Positions 1-7,324 of a stretch of 64,000 nucleotides of DNA are shown here, one piece after another. The notes beneath the pieces were generated by a model, which saw nothing but the letters and a program-made list of their open reading frames with translations, had not been told where the DNA came from and made no database searches. Numbering within the stretch: the first letter of the stretch is position 1; each line of letters opens with the position of its first letter. Source of the stretch: Micromonospora pisi (lineage in GTDB: Bacteria > Actinomycetota > Actinomycetes > Mycobacteriales > Micromonosporaceae); contig NZ_RBKT01000001.1 in NCBI RefSeq assembly GCF_003633685.1, forward strand, positions 7,502,001 through 7,566,000. Reading direction: 5' to 3'. The translations under genes and the position numbers were made by a program.

Positions 1-100
1 TCGGTAGCCGGTGAGTGCGCTGGAGCGGTCCCCACCGGAGCAGTGCCGCAACCGTTGGGAAGCCGGGCCACGCGGTCGACAGCATGAGTGGGAGAGACCT

Positions 101-907
101 ATGCCGGACGATGACCTCTCGATCTCGCTCCTCGGGCCGATCAGGGCCGAGCGCTGCGCAGTGAATCTCTACCTCGGGACGCCCCGGCAACGGGAGGTGC
201 TGGCAGTGCTCGCGCTGCGCAGCGGCATGGTGATGTCGGTAGCGCAGATCGTGGACGCGATCTGGATCGGGCGCCGGCCGAACTCGGTGGAGAACATGGT
301 CCACACGTACATCGGACGGCTGCGCCGGGTCCTGGAACCCCCCGGCCGCCGACCCGCGCTCGCCCGGGTGCTGCGCTCCACCCGTCCCGGGTACACCCTC
401 GACATCCCGGACGGCTCGGTCGACATCACCCGCTTCGAATGGGACATCAAGCTGGCCCGCGCCGCCCGTGCCCAGGCCGACCTGCCGCAGGCGCTCGGAC
501 TGTTCCAACAGGCGTTGGGGCGATGGTCCGGACCGGCGTTGCAGGAGGCCACCGGACCACTCGCGGAGGCGGAGCGGATCCGCCTGACCGAACTGCGCCA
601 GGACGTCGTCGAGGAGACCACGGGCGTACGGCTGCTGCTCGGCGACGACGAGAACCTGATTTCGGAGCTGCGTTGGATGCTGGCCGAGCAGCCGATGCGG
701 GAGCGGCTCTGGGAACTGCTCCTGGTCGCTCTCGGGCAGACCTCGCGCCGGGCGGAGGCGCTCACCGCCTTCGAGGACGCCCGGGTCACCCTGGCCGACC
801 GGCTCGGCGTCGAGCCCGGACACCAGTTGCAGGACCTGCACCGTAGGTTGCTGCGGAGTGAGCCGGTCGCGGTACGCCCGTGGTGGGACCGGCGCGTCTC
901 GGTCTGA
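101..907 (+). CDS. Stand-alone SARP-family transcriptional regulator (wHTH + BTAD)
   Basis: This 268-residue protein has an OmpR-type winged helix at about residues 8-100 (LLGPIRAE, then the recognition region around SVENMVHTYIGRLRRVLEP) followed by a bacterial transcriptional activation domain at about 107-255. That is the minimal architecture of Streptomyces antibiotic regulatory proteins, which activate target promoters by binding direct repeats. There is no NB-ARC or TPR extension, unlike the large regulator at 16664. I chose the ATG at 101 because GGGAGAG lies just upstream; a GTG at 11 would add 30 arginine-rich residues with no family match. No biosynthetic cluster follows, so the target is unknown. 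The neighbouring gene is convergent. Confidence 0.85.
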   Translation: MPDDDLSISLLGPIRAERCAVNLYLGTPRQREVLAVLALRSGMVMSVAQIVDAIWIGRRPNSVENMVHTYIGRLRRVLEPPGRRPALARVLRSTRPGYTLDIPDGSVDITRFEWDIKLARAARAQADLPQALGLFQQALGRWSGPALQEATGPLAEAERIRLTELRQDVVEETTGVRLLLGDDENLISELRWMLAEQPMRERLWELLLVALGQTSRRAEALTAFEDARVTLADRLGVEPGHQLQDLHRRLLRSEPVAVRPWWDRRVSV

Positions 908-911
908 CCGG

Positions 912-961
912 GTGATCGGCCACTCCGGGGCAACGGTGTGACCGGTCACTCCGGGACAGCG
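912..961. repeat. Tandem 24-bp direct repeat between convergent stop codons
   Basis: GTGATCGGCCACTCCGGGG (912 on) and GTGACCGGTCACTCCGGGA (938 on) are two copies of a 24-bp unit with four mismatches and a 26-bp period. The second copy starts with a perfect 12-bp palindrome (938-949). The repeat sits exactly between the 3' ends of the SARP and methyltransferase genes. It may be a transcription end element or a protein-binding site; I cannot decide which. Confidence 0.6.
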
Positions 962-965
962 GGGA

Positions 966-1634
966 TCAGGACCGCGCGGCCTCGCCGGTCAGCTCCCCGG
1001 GCGACGGGTTCGTGGCCTGGGACGGGGCCGCGAGGACAAAGAGGGCACCGGCCGGCCCGTCGCCGAGCCGGGTCGGGAGCTCCGCCACCAGAGGTAGGCC
1101 ACAGCTCCGGATCAGGCGGACGAAATCCTCGGTCTGGGACACGTCGTAAACCTGCACCACGATCCGTCCACGCGGGGTGAGCAGCTCGGGCAGTCGGCGC
1201 AGCAGCGCCACCGACTCGGTCTCGGACAGGTAGTAGATGACCTCGCGCAACAGGATCGCGTCGTAGCGGTCGGTGGACCGGAAGTGGCGGATGTCCGCCA
1301 CCTCGAACGAGGTGTCCGGCCGGTCGAGCGCTCGCGCCTGCGCGATCGCCTTACGACTGATGTCGACCCCGTGGTAATGCCGGTACCGTCCCGGCGTCAA
1401 CGGCAGGTTGGCGCTGGTGCCGCAGCCGAGGTCCAGGATCGTCGGTCGGGGTGCCCACGACTCGATGAGCGACAGCGGTACGGTGCCGTCGGACATGCCG
1501 TCGAGATAGTTCCAGAGCCCCAATGCGTACTGGGTGTCCCACATTGCCGCGTTGATTCTGCGATTGGGGCGGACGAATATCCGTACCGGTATTCTGGTCA
1601 GCCGGGACAGGGCATGGAACAGTCCTTTGGGCAT
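966..1634 (-). CDS. Class I SAM-dependent methyltransferase
   Basis: The 222-residue protein carries the SAM-binding motif I ILDLGCGTS at residues 66-74 and the acidic residue ending strand 2 (GVDIS, D91), followed by a motif IV-like segment (YDAILLREVIYYL). These identify a Rossmann-fold methyltransferase of the Methyltransf_11/25 type. The substrate cannot be read from the sequence. It is the third gene of a minus-strand run (GT2, flippase-like membrane protein, methyltransferase) with only 27 bases to the gene before it. Modification of a lipid-linked or surface glycan is a reasonable inference, but unproven. Confidence 0.85.
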   Translation of the reverse strand: MPKGLFHALSRLTRIPVRIFVRPNRRINAAMWDTQYALGLWNYLDGMSDGTVPLSLIESWAPRPTILDLGCGTSANLPLTPGRYRHYHGVDISRKAIAQARALDRPDTSFEVADIRHFRSTDRYDAILLREVIYYLSETESVALLRRLPELLTPRGRIVVQVYDVSQTEDFVRLIRSCGLPLVAELPTRLGDGPAGALFVLAAPSQATNPSPGELTGEAARS

Positions 1635-1661
1635 GGGATCACCGACATTCCTCGACGTGAT

Positions 1662-2666
1662 TCAGGTGACGGACGGATCGGGTACGGAACGGGTCGCCCC
1701 GGTTGCCGAATCGGGTACGGCACCGTGGCGACGGTGCATGTACTGTGCCAACGCCAGGCCGCCGGCACCGATGGCGACCTCGCTGAGGGCACAGACCAGT
1801 CGACTGGCGAGCACCACCGGGGTGGCGATCGACACCGGCATCACCGTCGCGAGGCCGACCATGAGCACGGCCTCCCGTACGCCCAGCCCGTCCGGGACGA
1901 CCATGACCAGGAGGCCGGCGACCGTGGCGGCGGCGAACCCGGCCACGCAGATCAGGTACGACCGCACCGGCGGGGCGCCGGCGGTGACGGCGAGGAGCCA
2001 GAGGTGGTGCCCGGAGACCACCCAGGACAGTGACTGCGAGGTGATCGCCCGACGCAGTCCGGTCGACGAAGCGCTGACCTGCGGCGGTGGCCGCCGCAGC
2101 AGCCGACTCGCGGCGGTGAGCCCCCGGTCGAGCAGGTGCGGCCGGGCGAAGAGGATCACCAGTGGGACCGTGGCGAGCAGCATCCAGGCGGCGCTGCCTC
2201 CGAGCAGGGCCGGCCCGGCGGCGAGCCCGACCGTCATGCCGGTCAGCGCGACGACCGCCCAGCTCAGCACGAAGACGCCGGCGAGCCGGACCGGCCCCAC
2301 GTTGATCTGCTTGCCCAGCCGGAGCAGCACCGGCAGGGCGATGAACCGGCCCGGTACGAACTTGGCGAGGAAACCCACGAAGAAGATCCGGTACGCGGTC
2401 CACCGGCCGACCGGGGCACCGAGGTCGACGAAGAGGGCCCGCCAGGAGACGAGCCCGAGCAACAGCCCGGACGCGTTGATCAGGACCGCGACGACCAGGG
2501 CGGCTCCGACCTGCACCGGGTCGAGTTGGGCCGCCAGGGCCCGCACCGGCGCCCAGTCCTGGTCGCGTACGAACAGCACCAGGCCGATCGCCAGCCCGAC
2601 CACGAAGACCACGACCAGCACCTGGTTCAGTAGCCGCCACCAGCCGAACCTGCCCGGGGCGCTCAT
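1662..2666 (-). CDS. Lysylphosphatidylglycerol synthase transmembrane-region (UPF0104/AglD-like) protein
   Basis: This 334-residue polytopic membrane protein has about eight hydrophobic helices. It carries the family pattern of the flippase half of LPG synthases: the LAKFVPGRFIALPVLLRLGK region near residue 115 and a conserved PDGLGVREAVL motif near the C terminus. It lacks the cytosolic aminoacyl-transferase domain. Stand-alone members often accompany glycosyltransferases and are thought to move or modify lipid-linked substrates. The ATG at 2666 overlaps the TGA of the upstream glycosyltransferase (ATGA), so translation is coupled. Methionines further upstream in this frame lie inside the glycosyltransferase gene and were rejected. 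Confidence 0.8.
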   Translation of the reverse strand: MSAPGRFGWWRLLNQVLVVVFVVGLAIGLVLFVRDQDWAPVRALAAQLDPVQVGAALVVAVLINASGLLLGLVSWRALFVDLGAPVGRWTAYRIFFVGFLAKFVPGRFIALPVLLRLGKQINVGPVRLAGVFVLSWAVVALTGMTVGLAAGPALLGGSAAWMLLATVPLVILFARPHLLDRGLTAASRLLRRPPPQVSASSTGLRRAITSQSLSWVVSGHHLWLLAVTAGAPPVRSYLICVAGFAAATVAGLLVMVVPDGLGVREAVLMVGLATVMPVSIATPVVLASRLVCALSEVAIGAGGLALAQYMHRRHGAVPDSATGATRSVPDPSVT

Positions 2667-3730
2667 CGCTGCGGCTCCGGCGCCATCGGCCGGAACCGAC
2701 CGGGACGGGCCCGGCGGGCGAGTGCGCGAGCGACCCCGACGGTCAGGCCGACGAACTCGGTCAGGTGGGTGAGCATGCGCATCACCGCGGCGAAGAGCAG
2801 GAAACCGGGCCCGCGTTCGCGTCGGGCGAAGTTGAGCAGCTCGCGGTCGGCGGTGAGGAAGACCGCCAGCAGCCCGAGCGGCACGGCGAGCAGCCAGGGG
2901 GAGAACAGGGCCAGCGGGACGGTGACGACCGCCAGCGAGCAGGCCAGCATGCCGGCGACGGCCCCGAGGTCGATCCGGTGCGGCGTCCGCCCGTCGTCCC
3001 GACGACCGGTCTGGGCGGCCGCGCCGGGCGGGTCGGCCGCCGGTCGCGGGGTCCACCGGGCCACCACCACCGCGTCGGCGTAGGTCAGCGCCCGGCGGTA
3101 GAGCTCGGACACGTACGGCCAGAGCCGGTCCACGTCGTCGTGCCGGCCGACCACCTGGTCGCTCATCCGGATCTCGTACGTCGCCGGCAGCCGGGTGCCG
3201 AACTCGATGTCCTCGGCGTCGCGTAACCCCTCGTCGAAGCCTCCTACCAGCTCGAACACCTCTCGAGGTACGGCGGTCAGGGCGAACATGGTGGAGGTTG
3301 TCAACCCGGCGGCACGGCGCCGCCAGAAGTGCTCGAAGAGCGTCTTGTAGGACTCGACCGGCCCGTCCGGGAAGAGTGGGTGCAGGTCGTAGATGCCCTG
3401 GACCACCCCACAGTGGGGATGCTCGCGCAGGACCCGCAACGCGTTCGCGAGCGCGTCCGGCGCCAACGCGATGTCGGAGTCGACGAAGAAGAGCACGTCC
3501 CCGGCGGCCCGCGCCGCCCCGATGTTGCGCGCCGCGGAGACGCCCATGTTGGTCGGGAGGCCGACCAGCGTGCAGTCGAACTCGGCGACGATCTGTCGTG
3601 ACCGGTCGGTGCTGGCGTCGTCGACGACGAGCACCTCGGCCGGGGCGTGGGTCTGCGTGTGGACAGCCGCCAGGCAGGCCCGGATCGTCTTTTCCTTGTT
3701 GTAATTCGGAATGACCACCGACACTCGCAC
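2663..3730 (-). CDS. Family 2 glycosyltransferase with C-terminal membrane helices
   Basis: The N-terminal 230 residues form a GT-A fold: VSVVIPNYNKEKTI at the start, VVDDASTDRS, the metal-binding DxD as FFVDSDIAL near residue 83, and an acidic DAEDIEFG motif. Two hydrophobic helices at about 260-305 anchor it to the membrane, and a conserved basic tail follows. Such enzymes transfer a sugar from a nucleotide donor to a lipid or glycan acceptor; donor and acceptor are not predictable here. The GTG start at 3730 has no ribosome-binding site, but a TTGTTT-N17-TAGCCT promoter ends so that transcription would begin at the start codon (leaderless). It is the first gene of the minus-strand trio ending at 966. 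Confidence 0.87.
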   Translation of the reverse strand: MRVSVVIPNYNKEKTIRACLAAVHTQTHAPAEVLVVDDASTDRSRQIVAEFDCTLVGLPTNMGVSAARNIGAARAAGDVLFFVDSDIALAPDALANALRVLREHPHCGVVQGIYDLHPLFPDGPVESYKTLFEHFWRRRAAGLTTSTMFALTAVPREVFELVGGFDEGLRDAEDIEFGTRLPATYEIRMSDQVVGRHDDVDRLWPYVSELYRRALTYADAVVVARWTPRPAADPPGAAAQTGRRDDGRTPHRIDLGAVAGMLACSLAVVTVPLALFSPWLLAVPLGLLAVFLTADRELLNFARRERGPGFLLFAAVMRMLTHLTEFVGLTVGVARALARRARPGRFRPMAPEPQR

Positions 3731-3736
3731 AAATCG

Positions 3737-3765
3737 AGGCTAGCGCCGACGCGGCCGGAAAACAA
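3737..3765 (-). promoter_or_regulatory. Promoter of GT2 operon, leaderless arrangement
   Basis: On the minus strand TTGTTT (3765-3760) is followed by 17 bases and TAGCCT (3742-3737). The expected transcription start, about seven bases after the -10 box, falls on the GTG start codon at 3730. No Shine-Dalgarno sequence is present, which fits a leaderless mRNA. Confidence 0.5.
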
Positions 3766-3926
3766 TGGCCGTAAATGTATTCGTCGAGCGGTGTTCGGAC
3801 TTCTGTACGCGGCCCGGCGTACGACAATTTCGCACGTCCAATTCCGTGTCGCTATCCGATGTGGAGCGACACGGTGACGGCGATCTCCGCGACACCCGGA
3901 AAGGAATTGGGGGTGCCCGTCCGAGG

Positions 3927-5207
3927 TCAGCCCGGCGATATCACCAGTTCCTGTGCGCGGTGGTCGGAGATTCCACCGGCCGAGCCGAACCGGTAGGAGT
4001 GGACCCGGACACCCGGCGAGACGAACGCCCAGTCGAGCCGCCAGAGCCGGGGCCACGGGGGAAGGTCGGACCAGGACGCCGGATACAGCGAGCGCATCGC
4101 GTAGCTGGCGTCGCGCAGCCCTCCCGGGAGCTCCCGCAGGTCACCCATGGCAGGGCTGGTGTTCAGGTCGCCGGCGAGCAGGACCAAATTGTCGTTGGCT
4201 GCCACGTCCCGGGTCAGCGCCCGCAGTTGCGGCTCCCGCTGACGGTGCTGCTCCCGAAGAACTCGGTAGAAGTCCGGGTGGAACGGGCCGGTGTCGGGCG
4301 ACAACTGCACCGGCAGATGCGAGTTGTACGTCGACAGCACCCGTCCGTCACCCAGGTCCAGGTCGGTACGGAGGGTCTTGTACAGCCAGTGGTCGGTGGA
4401 GCCGGCCGCCGGTGGGGGCATGTCCGGCGCCACCAGTGGGGTCTGCCGCAGGATCGGGAAACGGGAGAGGGTGACGAGTTCTCCGACGAGTGCGACGTGG
4501 AAGCCGGGGAACTCGGCGCGCAGTCGGCTCGCCGCCGGGTCGAGCGGTTCCGGCGTCTGCGCGTACCAGTACTCCTGGAGCAGGTAGACGTCGGCGTCGG
4601 CCTCCCGTAGCAGGCGGTAGAGCGCCTCGGTCTCGCCGCCCTCGTCCCAGTAGCCGGTGTTCCAGGAGAAGACCCGGATCGCGTCCGCCGGGGCCGGGCC
4701 GTCGCCGCCGCCCCAGGCCCGTACGTTGACCCCGGACTGGGCCGCGCCCAGCAGCAGCGCGGCGGCGGCGAGCAGCGCCACCGGCCGTCGCGACCGGCGG
4801 CACGGCGCCGCGCCCACGGCCAGCACCACCGGGACGACCAGGAAGAGCAGCGGCGGAATGGCGTCGACCGCGAGCCAGAGCCACCACCGGCCGCTGAGCA
4901 CCAGGTGCGCCACGGTGAAGGTCAGCCAGAGCGCCCCGGCGGCGACCAGGGTCGAGTAGAGCCACCAGCGCCAGCCGCGCCGGGGTCGGGTCGGCTGCTC
5001 GACCGGACCGGTCGGCGCCTGTGGTGCGGTGACCGTCACGCGGCCCTCCACGGACCGGGTCGGGACCGGGGCGGCGGCGTCGTGCCGGCGACCGTACCCG
5101 TGCTTGCCAAGGACATGACGTGACGTTACCGATCGGGCGGGGCTTTCTTCTGGACCGACCCTGGACGGAACCTTGACTACGTTCGGCGACGGTGGGCGTT
5201 CGGTCAT
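3927..5207 (-). CDS. Membrane-anchored endonuclease/exonuclease/phosphatase-family protein
   Basis: The 426-residue protein has a poorly conserved basic N terminus, then three hydrophobic helices at about 75-160, then an extracytoplasmic EEP domain. Active-site motifs of the DNase I-like fold are visible: FSWNTGYW (Asn), LLQEYWY (Glu), AGDLNTSP (Asp, Asn) and the closing ISDHRAQ (Asp, His). Bacterial membrane-tethered EEP proteins include phosphodiesterases and sphingomyelinase-like enzymes, so the substrate remains open. The ATG at 5207 overlaps the stop of the upstream GT87 gene (ATGA). An internal GTG near residue 59 is an alternative start that would keep all domains. Confidence 0.8.
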   Translation of the reverse strand: MTERPPSPNVVKVPSRVGPEESPARSVTSRHVLGKHGYGRRHDAAAPVPTRSVEGRVTVTAPQAPTGPVEQPTRPRRGWRWWLYSTLVAAGALWLTFTVAHLVLSGRWWLWLAVDAIPPLLFLVVPVVLAVGAAPCRRSRRPVALLAAAALLLGAAQSGVNVRAWGGGDGPAPADAIRVFSWNTGYWDEGGETEALYRLLREADADVYLLQEYWYAQTPEPLDPAASRLRAEFPGFHVALVGELVTLSRFPILRQTPLVAPDMPPPAAGSTDHWLYKTLRTDLDLGDGRVLSTYNSHLPVQLSPDTGPFHPDFYRVLREQHRQREPQLRALTRDVAANDNLVLLAGDLNTSPAMGDLRELPGGLRDASYAMRSLYPASWSDLPPWPRLWRLDWAFVSPGVRVHSYRFGSAGGISDHRAQELVISPG

Positions 5208-6424
5208 ACCGCACCGATCCGGGACCGACCACGCAGGTGGAACGGAAGGTAGCCGAGCGCGGCGAGCCCGAGCAGTACGTAGAGGTTGCTGTAGACCAGC
5301 GCGGGCCCGTGGAAGTGCAGGTCCCAGCCCTGGAAGCCGGCGAGCACCCAACTGGTGGAGGCGACCAGGACGAGCCAGACCGCACCGGCGACGGCGAGCC
5401 CTCGCCGGCTCTGGACCGACCACGAGCGCCCGGCGAGGAGGACCAGCGCGGGCACCCACCAGACCCAGTGGTGGTGCCACGAGACGGGGGAGACCAGCAG
5501 GCCGGTCGTCGCGCAGGTGAGCACTCCGAGCAGGTGGTCACCGGACCGGGCACACCACGCGGCGAGGGCGACGCCGGCCACCGCGACCAGCGCCGCCATC
5601 GGGAGCCACACCCCCTGGACGTCGGCCGAGTCGGCGAGTCGGGCGAGCGCGCCGTGCAACGACTGGTTCAGGATCGTACGGGGGTCGCCGGTGACCCGGG
5701 ACGAGTCGAGCAGCGCGCCGCCCCAGAACCGGGACGAGTCCGCGGGATGCCAGGCGAAGCCGACCGCCACGGTGGCGAGGAACCCGGCCAGTGCCGTACC
5801 GGCGGCTCGCCAACGACCGGTCGCGACCAGGTAGAGCACGAAGATGAGCGGGGTGAGCTTGATCCCGGCGGCGACGCCGACGCCGAGCCCGTACCAGCGG
5901 CGACTGGGATCGCCGGTCAGGTCGAGGAGCACGACCAGCATCAGGAAGAGGCCGACCTGCCCAGCCTGGAGGTGCCCGGAGACCGCGAAGAGCGGCAGCG
6001 CGGCCACCGTGGCGACCAGCACCGGCAGCGTCGCCGACCCGGTCGTCGGTACGCTCGCCCGCCAGCTCCCCCGGATCACGGTCAGCAGCGCCAGGACCGA
6101 GGCGAAGGTCCAGAGCCCGATTCCGACGTCCACGCCGAGGTGACCGAGCGGCTGGAACAGCAGCGCCGCGAACGGCGGGTACGTGAATCCCAGTTCGATC
6201 CCGTCCGTGCCCCGGACCACGGCGTCGTACAGGTTCCCGTCCCCGGTCGCGGCGGCCGAGGCGCCGGTGCGGTACGCCGCGAGATCCCACCAGAACTGTC
6301 CGGTGAATCGGTGGACCACCACGGCGCCGGCGGCGACCAGTGCCGCGAGTACCACCGGGGCGAGGGTGGCGAGCGGGCGGCGGGGCCGGAGGCCACTCGG
6401 CGCCTCCGTGGTCAGAGCGGACAT
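5204..6424 (-). CDS. GT87 (DUF2029) polyprenyl-phosphate-mannose-type mannosyltransferase
   Basis: This 406-residue protein has ten or more hydrophobic helices and the GT87 pattern: an Asp-containing first loop (FWWDLAAYRTGA), a TYPPFAALLF motif, GIKLTPLIFVLYL, and the conserved SPVSWHHHWVWW near the C terminus. Family members such as the mycobacterial PimE transfer alpha-1,2-mannose from polyprenyl phosphate on the outer membrane face to phosphatidylinositol mannosides or lipoglycans. The ATG at 6424 has GGGGAG 11 bases upstream. It is co-transcribed with the EEP gene through a 4-base overlap. A cell-envelope glycolipid role is likely; the precise acceptor is unknown. Confidence 0.85.
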   Translation of the reverse strand: MSALTTEAPSGLRPRRPLATLAPVVLAALVAAGAVVVHRFTGQFWWDLAAYRTGASAAATGDGNLYDAVVRGTDGIELGFTYPPFAALLFQPLGHLGVDVGIGLWTFASVLALLTVIRGSWRASVPTTGSATLPVLVATVAALPLFAVSGHLQAGQVGLFLMLVVLLDLTGDPSRRWYGLGVGVAAGIKLTPLIFVLYLVATGRWRAAGTALAGFLATVAVGFAWHPADSSRFWGGALLDSSRVTGDPRTILNQSLHGALARLADSADVQGVWLPMAALVAVAGVALAAWCARSGDHLLGVLTCATTGLLVSPVSWHHHWVWWVPALVLLAGRSWSVQSRRGLAVAGAVWLVLVASTSWVLAGFQGWDLHFHGPALVYSNLYVLLGLAALGYLPFHLRGRSRIGAV

Positions 6425-6483
6425 CGGCACCGCGTCTCCCCTCGGGTTCGCCAGCGAGGAAACGGTAGCGAGCGCGGCCCTAC

Positions 6484-6496
6484 GGTTCCTGGAACC
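6484..6496. repeat. Inverted repeat GGTTCC-T-GGAACC between divergent genes
   Basis: A perfect 6-bp inverted repeat with one central base lies between the GT87 gene and the divergent DinB gene. GGAACC resembles ECF sigma-factor -35 boxes. On the plus strand it is followed after 16 bases by CGTCG (6513-6517), so a stress-sigma promoter for the DinB gene is possible but weakly supported. Confidence 0.3.
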
Positions 6497-6631
6497 GACC
6501 TGGATTACCCAGCGTCGTCGATCAGCGGATCGGATCGCCCGAGCGGACCGCGCCGGGCGGTGCCGGCAGTGAGAAGTGTCAGTGCCGTCTGAGATCCTGC
6601 CGCGGTTCAAAAACTCTGAGCGGGGAGGGGC

Positions 6632-7126
6632 GTGGGCCGGGTGGACGACACCGAGAAGAACGCACTGTCGATGTTCCTGGAGGCGCAGCGTGCCAGCGTG
6701 TTGGCGATCGTCGACGGCCTCGACGCCGAGGCCCTGACTACTGTGGTGCTGCCCTCGGGCTGGACACCGCTGGGTCTGGTCGAGCACCTCGGTTATGCCG
6801 AGCGGCACTGGTTCCAGGAAGTCGCCGCCGGTTCCGTCGAGCCGCTGGAGTGGCCCGATGACGACCACGCGCCACTGACCACTCCTCGGCCACCGGCGGT
6901 CGTCTTCGCGTTCTACCGGGCCCAGTGCGAGCGCTCCGACGCCGTGCTCGCGTCCACGCCGCTGTCAGCGCCGCCGGTGGGACGTCACCCTGATCCGTTC
7001 GGGGCGGAGATCACGGATATGCGGCGGATCGTCCTGCACATGATCGAGGAGACCGCGCGCCACGCGGGTCACCTCGACATCGCCCGTGAGCTGCTCGACG
7101 GAAGGACCGGACTCGGGCCTCGGTAG
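6632..7126 (+). CDS. DinB/DUF664 family protein
   Basis: The 164-residue protein matches the DinB-like four-helix bundle (DUF664 branch). It shows the opening TEKNALSMFLEAQRASVLAIVDGL, the SGWTPLGLVEHLGYAERHWF helix containing the first metal-binding His, and the closing LHMIEETARHAGHLDIARELLDG with the HxxxH-type metal ligands. The superfamily includes mycothiol- and bacillithiol-dependent transferases, but this branch has no assigned reaction. GTG at 6632 lies close behind GGGGAGGGG; a second GTG at 6641 would give a more usual spacing. It stands alone between divergent and co-directional neighbours. Confidence 0.85.
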   Translation: MGRVDDTEKNALSMFLEAQRASVLAIVDGLDAEALTTVVLPSGWTPLGLVEHLGYAERHWFQEVAAGSVEPLEWPDDDHAPLTTPRPPAVVFAFYRAQCERSDAVLASTPLSAPPVGRHPDPFGAEITDMRRIVLHMIEETARHAGHLDIARELLDGRTGLGPR

Positions 7127-7324
7127 GCCCGTCGGTTCCGCCTGCGGTTCGACTCAACTTCCGGGCCTGACGTATTGATCTTGGGTGCTGTTGATCAGAG
7201 GATGACCGGGGTCCGGTGTGGATGGCCGTGGATGGCCGAGCACCGGTCCCGGCGGTACCGGACATCCCGGCCCCGTCGATGCCGGCGCCACGATCCCATC
7301 GGGCGCCGCTGGACTGGAGGAGAG

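Noticed and set aside
1639-2640. Long arginine- and proline-rich frames on both strands across 1534-2772
   Set aside because: They are shadows of the flippase-like membrane protein gene; translations lack domain features and have the composition expected from off-frame high-GC DNA.
7124-7168. AGGCCCG/CGGGCCT pairing after the DinB gene considered as terminator
   Set aside because: Only seven pairs across a loop of about 30 bases; too weak to list.
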